Source of the DNA: Treponema sp.
GTDB lineage: Bacteria > Spirochaetota > Spirochaetia > Treponematales > Breznakiellaceae
Assembly (NCBI GenBank): GCA_020216655.1
Contig: JAIWNU010000093.1
Span: 1 to 13,599, forward strand
Length of the DNA stretch: 13,599 nucleotides
Direction: 5' to 3'
Position 1 is the stretch's first letter. Every line of letters begins with the position of its first letter. Below are positions 1 through 5,375 of the stretch, piece by piece. The notes under the pieces were generated by a model. That model worked only from the letters and a program-made list of their open reading frames with translations. It was not told the origin of the DNA and searched no databases. The position numbers were made by a program, and so were the translations under genes.

Positions 1-330
1 ACGGCCCAGCTCATGCCTCGTATCATTCGGGATTCTACCACAGTCCTGAGAAACCGCTATGCCAACGGCATAAGATACCAGGTGATCATCCAGCGAACCC
101 CGGACTCACGGGCGGTTTCCACCTTTAGAAGAAACTTAAGAAGCCGGGTGCGGGAAATAGTCATGGGCCCCAGCGCGGCAGATCAGACTATCATGGATGT
201 CTACTTTTTTGGGTCCCTTTCTGATCTCGAAGACGCCTGTTACAGCGCCTTTGAAAAAACACCTGGAATGGAATCAGCCTATTGGGTCTATACCCGCGGA
301 AAAACTATTACGTTTAATACCGGGACCTGA
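1..330 (+). CDS. Unrecognised protein, C-terminal part (5' end outside window)
   Basis: The frame is open from base 1 and ends at the TGA at 328-330. An ATG at 13 exists but has no ribosome binding site, and the frame continues upstream of it, so this is most likely the C-terminal ~109 residues of a longer protein. The visible part predicts strand-helix-strand-strand-helix-strand: strand around GIRYQVIIQ, helix around FRRNLRSRV, strands around the MDVYFFG segment, helix around LEDACYSAF, final strand TFNTG. That is compatible with the small alpha/beta domains of FlgT- and LPP20-type envelope proteins, and two such lipoproteins follow on the same strand. I do not recognise the family from sequence alone. 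The stop codon is partly formed by the inverted-repeat element that starts at 329, so the original C-terminus may have been changed by its arrival. Confidence 0.7.
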   Translation, partial: TAQLMPRIIRDSTTVLRNRYANGIRYQVIIQRTPDSRAVSTFRRNLRSRVREIVMGPSAADQTIMDVYFFGSLSDLEDACYSAFEKTPGMESAYWVYTRGKTITFNTGT

Positions 331-455
331 GCTCATTTCAAAAGTCTGTTACTTTTGAAATGAGCTCTGCGATTGCTTGCGGTTGTGTTACAACCGCTGC
401 GCCAAATCGCGGATTTTAAGGTAACTCTTTCAAAACTTTCTAAGTTTTGAAAGAG
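329..455. repeat. Triple-hairpin (REP/MITE-like) intergenic element
   Basis: Three hairpins lie back to back. Hairpin 1 is a perfect 17-bp stem, GAGCTCATTTCAAAAGT (329-345) with its complement at 351-367 and a 5-nt loop. Hairpin 2 has an outer stem 367-374/405-412 (one wobble) and a perfect inner 8-bp stem 379-386/390-397 with loop GTT. Hairpin 3 is a perfect 14-bp stem, CTCTTTCAAAACTT (425-438) with 442-455 and a 3-nt loop. The outer hairpins share the TTTCAAAA/TTTTGAAA core in opposite orientation, so the element as a whole has imperfect inverted ends and the outer arms can also pair with each other. No T-run follows hairpin 1, so it is not a standard intrinsic terminator. Its function is unknown; a dispersed palindromic repeat is my inference. 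Confidence 0.7.
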
Positions 456-469
456 CCTCACCTGATAAA

Positions 470-497
470 TTGTTATTAGTGTGATACTGGTTACTAT
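470..497 (+). promoter_or_regulatory. Possible sigma70-type promoter for the LPP20-like lipoprotein gene
   Basis: TTGTTA (470-475), a 16-bp spacer and TACTAT (492-497) lie 66 bp upstream of the GTG start at 563, just after the triple-hairpin element. Match to consensus is moderate. It is the best candidate in the gap. Confidence 0.35.
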
Positions 498-547
498 GGC
501 GCCTGGTAGGTGCCTTTAAAAAGACCTATTACCGGTTATAAACCGGT
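498..547 (+). promoter_or_regulatory. Structured leader upstream of the lipoprotein gene
   Basis: GGCGCCT (498-504) pairs with AGGTGCC (508-514) through one G-T wobble. TAGGT (507-511) can instead pair with ACCTA (524-528), so the two folds exclude each other. A third stem, ACCGGTT/AACCGGT (531-537/541-547), ends 3 bp before the ribosome binding site AAGGAGGAG at 551. The pairings are seen directly; any regulatory role is speculative, and it depends on where transcription starts. Confidence 0.3.
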
Positions 548-562
548 TGCAAGGAGGAGAAA

Positions 563-1246
563 GTGAAAAAGAGTTATGTAGCTATGGCAGCTATGGCTGT
601 TGCCTTGGTTGCGCTTTCTTTTGCCGGCTGTGCAAGTCAACCCGCTGCACAGGATTCTAAAGCTCAAGTTCCGGCTAAAGGACCGAATTATGTGGTCGTT
701 GACCACAAAACCATGGCATTAGGCGGATCCATCCCTGACTGGCTCGAAATCTACATGAACGGCGGCGGACTCCGGGACATCGAAGCCCTGCCGAAATACA
801 AAGACGTCTTTGTGTTTGTCGGAGAAGATTCCGGCACTAACCTGAATGCACTCCGCCAGTGGGCTACGGGCTTCTCCGTTGCTCAGGATATGGCCCGCCT
901 TGTCTCCACCCGTGTACAGGCCCGCTTTGCCGGTGCCGCGGCGGGAAGCCCCGACGATGAATATGGCCGGTACTTTGAAAACGTAGTAAAAACCGCTTCT
1001 GATGCAACCTATTCCGGCGCTCGAAAGGAAGCTGACTTCTGGGTTCTGAAACGGTACTTTAAGGCCGATGGCAAAACTGTTGATCGGGAAGTATATGACT
1101 ATTATGTACTTGTGACGATCGACAAGGAAACCCTGAAGAAACAGATTGACGCCGTACTGAACGGCGTAAAACCCGACAAACCCCTTACCAAGGAACAGCA
1201 GACAGCAGTCGATCGGGTTAAACAGTCCTTCTACGAAGGGTTCTAA
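563..1246 (+). CDS. LPP20-like lipoprotein, 227 aa
   Basis: The GTG start at 563 is set by a strong ribosome binding site (AAGGAGGAG, 551-559) and by the signal peptide that follows: K2 and K3, a hydrophobic stretch to residue 21, and a lipobox FAGC with the lipidated cysteine at C23. The mature part begins with an Ala/Pro/Gln-rich linker. It then shows the layout of LPP20-type proteins: a PDWLEIY segment, a hydrophobic strand YKDVFVFVGED, a long helix starting around FSVAQDMARLVSTRVQ, and a closing strand VYDYYVLVTIDKETLKKQI. LPP20-type lipoproteins include the Vibrio FlgP outer-membrane lipoprotein and Helicobacter Lpp20; assignment here rests on pattern, not a search. It probably sits in the envelope facing the periplasm. 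It is followed, after a terminator-like hairpin, by a second lipoprotein with a related N-terminal domain, so the two probably act together. Confidence 0.85.
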   Translation: MKKSYVAMAAMAVALVALSFAGCASQPAAQDSKAQVPAKGPNYVVVDHKTMALGGSIPDWLEIYMNGGGLRDIEALPKYKDVFVFVGEDSGTNLNALRQWATGFSVAQDMARLVSTRVQARFAGAAAGSPDDEYGRYFENVVKTASDATYSGARKEADFWVLKRYFKADGKTVDREVYDYYVLVTIDKETLKKQIDAVLNGVKPDKPLTKEQQTAVDRVKQSFYEGF

Positions 1247-1283
1247 TTCCTGAACGGGTGTATACAGTTTCTGTAAAAGCCCC

Positions 1284-1324
1284 GGGGGCGGTTCCATCCA
1301 GCAGGAGGGGCCGCCTGTTTTTTT
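1284..1324 (+). terminator. Intrinsic terminator/attenuator between the two lipoprotein genes
   Basis: GGCGGTTCC (1287-1295) pairs with GGGGCCGCC (1307-1315) as a 9-bp stem with two T-G wobbles and an 11-nt loop; seven T follow at 1318-1324. The T-run ends only 2 bp before the AGGAAG ribosome binding site (1327-1332) of the next gene. That leaves no room for a separate promoter after it, so partial read-through (attenuation) is likely. Confidence 0.6.
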
Positions 1325-1336
1325 ATAGGAAGTGTT

Positions 1337-2818
1337 ATGAAATTGAGAGTTGCAGGCTGTGCAGTTCTTTTTGCGCTGCTCTTAGCGGGTTGTGCAGGCG
1401 GCCCCGCGGCAGCGGCGAACCAGACAGGCAGCACCCAAGCGCCTTCATGGACCATGGAAACACCGGCACCTAGCGGCGGCTTTACCTATTTTGTAGGATA
1501 CGCAGACGGACCGGTAAATGGTGAGGTCCAAGCCTCCGAAGCCGCTACCGCGAGCCTCATTGCTGAAATCATGCGGTATATCGGTGTTACCATCACCGCC
1601 GAGTCTTCCGCTACCGCCCGGTCTACACTGGACAGTTTTCAGGCAGACCTGGTTCAGACGGTAAAACAAAGCTCCACGAACCGGGTCACGGGGTTCCAGA
1701 TAGCCGAACGGTATGTCCAGAAGAAACCCAATGGGGTCACGGTCTATATCCTTGGCAAATACAACACCAAGGATCTTGAGGCAGAGATGAAACGTATTGC
1801 AGCAGTCTTCCAGGAAAAGATTGATGCGGTGGCGGTTCCCGAAGCAAAAGGCAAGGAACTGCTTGCAGCAGGAGACGTCATCGGTGCAGTACGGCAGTTT
1901 ATCGCTGCAGCATCGGCCGCTTCGGGCTCATCCATAGAAAATGCGGCTATCAAATTTGAGCGGAATATCAACAATGCCCGGGAAGCCCTGGCACTCATCA
2001 AACTGGAAAAACTGAATGACCGGCTCCAGGCAAACCCCGGTGCGGAATTCAAGACCCCCTTTAGGGCCCTCATTTCGGTCTCAGGCAATCCGATTAGCCA
2101 AGCGCCGATTATCGTGGGGTATCAATCCAAACTGGCTAATGGCCGTATGACCACCAAGACCGCTAAGCTACTGTCAGGTCCTGATGGGGTTATCAGTTTT
2201 ATCCATCCTTCGCCTGATTTTGTAGGCAAGGCAAACCTGACCATGCGGCTTGACCTCTCTGCCGAAATGGAAGCCCTGTACAGCGCTGGGGACAAATTTT
2301 CATCCCTCGTGGCGGGTCTTGAAGATGCCATTGCGGATAAACGCATTACTTTTGAATACACCGTTCTTTCCCAGGCAAAAAATATTCCCACCGCGGTTTT
2401 AATAGTAGATACGGACTCTGCGGGCAGCCTTTCGGTAGGAACAACCGGATCAGCACTGCTCCAAACCTTGAGCTCCAATGGCTTTAAGGTATCTGCCGCA
2501 GCTCTAGCGCCCGATCAGATCGCAGGCAAGGATGATACGGCCATTTTAGCCGCCGCCAAGACAGTACTGGCAGGCAAGGCTGAACGATTCATCTACGGGA
2601 CAAGCCGGGTCGTCTCAGTTAAGGATGATAAGACCCAAAAGATTGTCACCGTTTCTGCGGAAATTAAGGTGGTAGAATTGGCTAGCGGGAGGATCCTCTA
2701 TTCCTCGGTAAAACAGGTTCCTGGGCTTGGAACTACCGAAAAAGAAGCCATGGAAGCTGCGCGGAGGCAGCTAGGCCAGAAAACCATAGGAGAAGACCTG
2801 GCGGCAGCTTTGCCCTAG
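1337..2818 (+). CDS. FlgT-like lipoprotein with LPP20-like and CsgG-like regions, 493 aa
   Basis: The ATG at 1337 follows AGGAAG (1327-1332) and opens a lipoprotein signal peptide with lipobox LAGC and C19. After an Ala-rich linker, residues ~49-155 look LPP20-like: strand TYFVGYADGP, a helix rich in Ala and Glu, then strand VTVYILGKYNTKDLEAEM. Residues ~155-235 are helical, ~238-310 are strand-rich and Ig-like, and ~350-493 resemble the CsgG/FlgT C-terminal fold: strand TAVLIVD, helix around ALLQTLSSNGFKV, strand RFIYGTSRVVSV, strand VTVSAEIKVVELASGRILYS, final helix. In Vibrio, FlgO, FlgP and FlgT form outer-membrane rings around the flagellum; in a spirochaete with periplasmic flagella the role must differ or be envelope-structural. 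Order and orientation suggest one unit with the preceding LPP20-like gene. The exact function is unknown. Part of its 3' coding sequence is repeated 88 bp downstream. Confidence 0.85.
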   Translation: MKLRVAGCAVLFALLLAGCAGGPAAAANQTGSTQAPSWTMETPAPSGGFTYFVGYADGPVNGEVQASEAATASLIAEIMRYIGVTITAESSATARSTLDSFQADLVQTVKQSSTNRVTGFQIAERYVQKKPNGVTVYILGKYNTKDLEAEMKRIAAVFQEKIDAVAVPEAKGKELLAAGDVIGAVRQFIAAASAASGSSIENAAIKFERNINNAREALALIKLEKLNDRLQANPGAEFKTPFRALISVSGNPISQAPIIVGYQSKLANGRMTTKTAKLLSGPDGVISFIHPSPDFVGKANLTMRLDLSAEMEALYSAGDKFSSLVAGLEDAIADKRITFEYTVLSQAKNIPTAVLIVDTDSAGSLSVGTTGSALLQTLSSNGFKVSAAALAPDQIAGKDDTAILAAAKTVLAGKAERFIYGTSRVVSVKDDKTQKIVTVSAEIKVVELASGRILYSSVKQVPGLGTTEKEAMEAARRQLGQKTIGEDLAAALP

Positions 2819-2838
2819 GCTTGAATAGCCCTGGCAGC

Positions 2839-2871
2839 AGTTCTGCCGTAGTTCTGCCGTAGTTCTGCCGT
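2839..2871 (+). repeat. 11-bp tandem repeat, three exact copies
   Basis: AGTTCTGCCGT occurs three times head to tail at 2839-2849, 2850-2860 and 2861-2871. The core GTTCTGCC appears again at 2961-2968, inside a small hairpin (GAGGG 2957-2961 / CCCTC 2967-2971). A short stem GGCAG/CTGCC (2833-2837/2843-2847) covers the start of the array. Together with the entry at 2874 this describes most of the 198-bp gene-free stretch. Confidence 0.85.
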
Positions 2872-2873
2872 AA

Positions 2874-2887
2874 ATAGGAGAAGACCT
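2874..2887 (+). repeat. Second copy of the lipoprotein gene's 3' coding sequence
   Basis: ATAGGAGAAGACCT at 2786-2799 (coding IGEDL near the C-terminus of the preceding gene) recurs exactly at 2874-2887. The following bases also resemble the original, so both copies read IGEDLAA before diverging. The copies are 88 bp apart, which puts the second in another frame after the stop. It looks like the remnant of a partial tandem duplication or a decayed paralogue. Downstream, TGCAGCG (2888-2894) can pair with CGCTGCA (2932-2938) around internal small stems, followed by CGG-C-TTTTTT. Confidence 0.65.
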
Positions 2888-2979
2888 TGCAGCGCTGCAG
2901 CAGACCTGTTCGAGCAGGCTGAAGCGTTATACGCTGCACGGCTTTTTTCATCAACAGAGGGTTCTGCCCTCAGATTGTG

Positions 2980-3018
2980 AAGGGGATGTCCCATAAGATG
3001 AGGACATCCCCTTTTTTT
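2980..3018 (+). terminator. Strong intrinsic terminator of the lipoprotein genes
   Basis: AAGGGGATGTCC (2980-2991) pairs perfectly with GGACATCCCCTT (3002-3013), a 12-bp stem with a 10-nt loop, and seven T at 3012-3018 complete a rho-independent terminator for the plus strand. On the minus strand the stem begins just 3-4 bp after the stop codon of the ABC ATPase gene (3017-3019), but the tract after it there is only CCCCTTCAC, so termination in that direction would be weaker. Confidence 0.9.
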
Positions 3019-3757
3019 ATAGTACTTTTCTTAAAAATTCTTTGGTTCGCGGATTTTCAGGGGCACCGAATATTTTTTCTGGAGGCCCTTCTTCTGCTAT
3101 GAGCCCCCCGTCCATAAAGAGAATCCGTTTGCCTACTTCCCGGGCAAAGCGCATCTCATGGGTTACCACTATCATAGTCATACCCTCTGCAGCCAGGTCC
3201 CGCATTACCTCGAGAACTTCGCCCACCATTTCAGGATCCAGGGCACTCGTGGGTTCATCAAAGAGCATGACATCGGGCTGCATGGCCAGGGCTCGCACTA
3301 TGGCGATCCGCTGTTTTTGGCCGCCAGAAAGCTTGGAGGGGAAAACAGTTGCCTTGTCAGTTAGTCCTACCCGCTTCAGAAGATCCATAGCCCGGCTTTC
3401 TGCCACTTCCTTGGTAAGGCCCCGGAGTTTAATGGGAGCCAGGGTTATGTTATCCAGCACACTCATGTGTGGAAAGAGATTAAACAGCTGGAACACCATA
3501 CCCATTTTCCGGCGGTGCAGATCCAGGTCATGGCCTGCCTTGGTTATATCAACACCCTCAAAAATAACCTGACCGCTTGTAGGAGTTTCCAGCAGGTTCA
3601 AACAGCGGAGAAAGGTGCTTTTGCCAGACCCGGAGGGTCCGATGATAACCGCCACATCACCTTTCACAAAACTTGTACTGATACCCCGCAGCACTTCCAG
3701 GGAACCGAAATGCTTTCGTAATTGTATGGTTTTAATCAACTCTTCATTAGCGTTCAC
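3017..3757 (-). CDS. glnQ: Polar amino-acid ABC transporter ATP-binding protein, 246 aa
   Basis: This is the cytoplasmic ATPase that powers the importer encoded upstream. All nucleotide-binding motifs are present: Walker [10 protein letters not shown]-loop [11 protein letters not shown], signature LSGGQKQR, Walker B VMLFDEP with D-loop SALDPE, and the switch histidine in VVTHEM. The whole reads like GlnQ/HisP/ArtP proteins, and length matches the family. I chose the GTG at 3757: it has GGAGGA at 3772-3767 with a 9-nt spacer and begins [10 protein letters not shown], right before the conserved core. A TTG at 3787 is in frame but would swallow the ribosome binding site. The gene overlaps the permease stop by 11 nt, which suggests translational coupling. 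The symbol denotes the family; the substrate could well be arginine or another basic amino acid rather than glutamine. Confidence 0.95.
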   Translation of the reverse strand: MNANEELIKTIQLRKHFGSLEVLRGISTSFVKGDVAVIIGPSGSGKSTFLRCLNLLETPTSGQVIFEGVDITKAGHDLDLHRRKMGMVFQLFNLFPHMSVLDNITLAPIKLRGLTKEVAESRAMDLLKRVGLTDKATVFPSKLSGGQKQRIAIVRALAMQPDVMLFDEPTSALDPEMVGEVLEVMRDLAAEGMTMIVVTHEMRFAREVGKRILFMDGGLIAEEGPPEKIFGAPENPRTKEFLRKVL

Positions 3758-4442
3758 CGGAATGCATCCTCCGCTCAATATAGGCAAGCAGCTTGGAAAG
3801 GGGATAGGTCATAAGGAAATACAGCAGGGCCGCCACAAGCAAAGGCTCAAAGGGCTGGAAGGTATTTCCCCGGATTGTATCCGCCTTGTACATGAGTTCT
3901 CCGATACCAATAATTGAAACAATCGAGGACTCTTTGATAACCACCACAAATTCGTTACCCAGGGCGGGCAGTATGTTCCTAACCGCCTGGGGAATAATGA
4001 TGTGCTGCATAGCCATACGATGGGGCATACCAAGGGACCGGGCGGCTTCCATCTGGCCCTTGTCTACCGCCTGTATACCGGCCCTGAATATTTCCGCCAC
4101 ATAGGCCCCCGAATTCAGCCCCAAGGTAATTACACCGGACATAAAGTCGGAGAAATTGATCCCAAGAATTGTCCCAATCCAGGGGATATCGGGGAAACGT
4201 ATCCCCACTGCCTGGAGCCCGTAGTAGACGATAAAGAGCTGAACCAAAAGGGGGGTGCCCCGGATAAACTCAATATACGCTGATGATATAAAGCGAAGGG
4301 GCTTACGGCTTGATAATTTAAGAAGCGATAAAAATAATCCTATGGCAGTCCCAATAATGACCGCCAGGGCCGCAAGCAGTATGGTATTTTTGGCCCCGAC
4401 GATATAAAACTGCCAGTATTTTCCTAAAAATGAAAAATTCAC
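3747..4442 (-). CDS. Polar amino-acid ABC transporter permease, 231 aa
   Basis: This is an inner-membrane permease of the His/Glu/Gln/Arg/opine family. An N-terminal hydrophobic segment starts after FYIVGAKNT, followed by about five membrane segments. The cytoplasmic EAA loop that docks on the ATPase is clear: [20 protein letters not shown] followed by [14 protein letters not shown]. The motif [17 protein letters not shown] is typical of the family. Start is GTG at 4442, 12 bp after the stop of the binding-protein gene; the ribosome binding site is poor, so coupling to the upstream gene is likely. One permease gene only is present, so the transporter is probably a homodimer of this subunit. 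Substrate cannot be read from the permease; the operator in front of the operon points to arginine or a related basic amino acid. Confidence 0.93.
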   Translation of the reverse strand: MNFSFLGKYWQFYIVGAKNTILLAALAVIIGTAIGLFLSLLKLSSRKPLRFISSAYIEFIRGTPLLVQLFIVYYGLQAVGIRFPDIPWIGTILGINFSDFMSGVITLGLNSGAYVAEIFRAGIQAVDKGQMEAARSLGMPHRMAMQHIIIPQAVRNILPALGNEFVVVIKESSIVSIIGIGELMYKADTIRGNTFQPFEPLLVAALLYFLMTYPLSKLLAYIERRMHSGER

Positions 4443-4454
4443 CGGGATCGTCCG

Positions 4455-5300
4455 TTAGTTTTCTACCAATTCGTTCGCTTCGGCGACAAACTGGTCGATT
4501 TTCTTTTCTGCCATAAGCCGGTCTAAGGTTTTGTTGATCGCTTCTAAGAGGAGGGGGTTACCTTTTTTGACGGCCACCGCAGAGCCCCCCTCGTCATCGG
4601 TAAAGGTGGGAGCAGCCAGAGCCAGATCGGGATTATTGTTGACATAGGCGCTTGCCACAGGAAGCTCCGCAACAATGGCGTCTACTTTTTTGTTCTTTAA
4701 ATCCAGAATAAGGTTCTTAATGGTTCCCAGTTCCTTTACCTTATCGGAAGGCTTTTCGGCTTCCGCCTCAGATAGGCCGAGTATTTGGGTTTTGGCTATA
4801 CCAACCTGAATAGTACCCTTCTGCGCCGAAAGCCGGGCGTTTTTCAGGGCATCCACGGTCTGATATTTATCCTTGTCTTCTGCCCGGACAATCACCCCGT
4901 GGACCGCATAGTAATAGGTTTTGCTGAAATCTACACTCTTTTTCCGTTCTTCGGTGGGGGTCATACCGGAGATGACAATATCAATGGTACCAGCCTGCAG
5001 GGCAGCCAGAAGTCCATCGAACTGCATATCCTTAATTTCAAGCTTTACACCCAAATCTTTGGCAATTTCCTGGGCAATGGCAATATCAAAACCAACAATG
5101 AGGTCCTTGCCGTCTTTGAGTACATGAAACTCATAGGGCGGATAATCCGCAGAAGTCCCGATGATCAGGGTCTTTGCTTTCTGAATTTTATTAAGAGCAT
5201 CCTGTTTCTGGTTTGATGAACAGGAAAGATTAATGCTTACCAGCAGGGCAATAGCGAGGCCAAAGGCTGCCATTGATACAAGAGTTTTGCTTAATTTCAT
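4455..5300 (-). CDS. Polar amino-acid ABC transporter substrate-binding lipoprotein, 281 aa
   Basis: First gene of the importer operon. ATG at 5300 follows TGGAGGAATT (5310-5301), an excellent ribosome binding site. The signal peptide is of lipoprotein type with C27 in NLSC. The mature protein is a family-3 solute-binding protein (SBP_bac_3): ligand-cleft strand LIIGTSADYPPYEF, then GFDIAIAQEIAKDLG, the hinge region FDGLLAALQAGTIDIVISGMT and TEERKKSVDFSKTYYYA, all strongly typical. Length matches the family. In this family the aromatic and Asp residues of these segments hold the amino-acid backbone. The protein would sit on the periplasmic face of the inner membrane and deliver substrate to the permease. 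The exact amino acid is not fixed by the motifs. Confidence 0.95.
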   Translation of the reverse strand: MKLSKTLVSMAAFGLAIALLVSINLSCSSNQKQDALNKIQKAKTLIIGTSADYPPYEFHVLKDGKDLIVGFDIAIAQEIAKDLGVKLEIKDMQFDGLLAALQAGTIDIVISGMTPTEERKKSVDFSKTYYYAVHGVIVRAEDKDKYQTVDALKNARLSAQKGTIQVGIAKTQILGLSEAEAEKPSDKVKELGTIKNLILDLKNKKVDAIVAELPVASAYVNNNPDLALAAPTFTDDEGGSAVAVKKGNPLLLEAINKTLDRLMAEKKIDQFVAEANELVEN

Positions 5301-5312
5301 AATTCCTCCATA

Positions 5313-5350
5313 GGTGCATAATTATACATCCGACAGTATAAATATGCATC
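5313..5350. promoter_or_regulatory. Paired ARG-box-like operator overlapping the importer promoter
   Basis: TGCATAATTATAC (5315-5327) is the inverted copy of GTATAAATATGCA (5336-5348) with one mismatch. Each arm is itself a near-palindrome that fits the ArgR box core TGAATWWWWATTCA: TGCATAATTATACA (5315-5328) at 12 of 14, and TGCATATTTATACT (minus strand 5348-5335) at 11 of 14. As 18-bp boxes they lie 2 bp apart (centres 20 bp), which is how ArgR operators are built. They cover the -10 box and the predicted start, a classic repressor position. No regulator gene is in the window, so identification as ArgR sites is an inference. Confidence 0.5.
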
Positions 5351-5362
5351 GACTTTAGTCAA
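5335..5362 (-). promoter_or_regulatory. Sigma70-type promoter of the amino-acid importer operon
   Basis: On the minus strand TTGACT (5362-5357), a 16-bp spacer and TATACT (5340-5335) match the consensus well. The expected start is near 5328, about 28 nt before the ATG at 5300. It lies 14 bp downstream of the stop of the VWA gene; no terminator is visible between, so read-through from that gene is also possible. Confidence 0.7.
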
Positions 5363-5375
5363 GGTATTCAACCTG

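Noticed and set aside
329..367. Intrinsic terminator of the first gene
   Set aside because: The stem is perfect but no T-run follows, and two further hairpins make a repeat element the better description.
2839..2871. CRISPR-like repeat
   Set aside because: Unit is 11 bp, without spacers, and only three copies; it is a plain tandem repeat.
3042..3572. 176-codon plus-strand open frame
   Set aside because: It is antisense to the ATPase gene, whose motifs are complete; no ribosome binding site and a composition typical of shadow frames.
3017..3787. Longer ABC ATPase starting at TTG 3787
   Set aside because: The extra ten codons contain the ribosome binding site that serves the GTG at 3757, and the family core starts right after that GTG.
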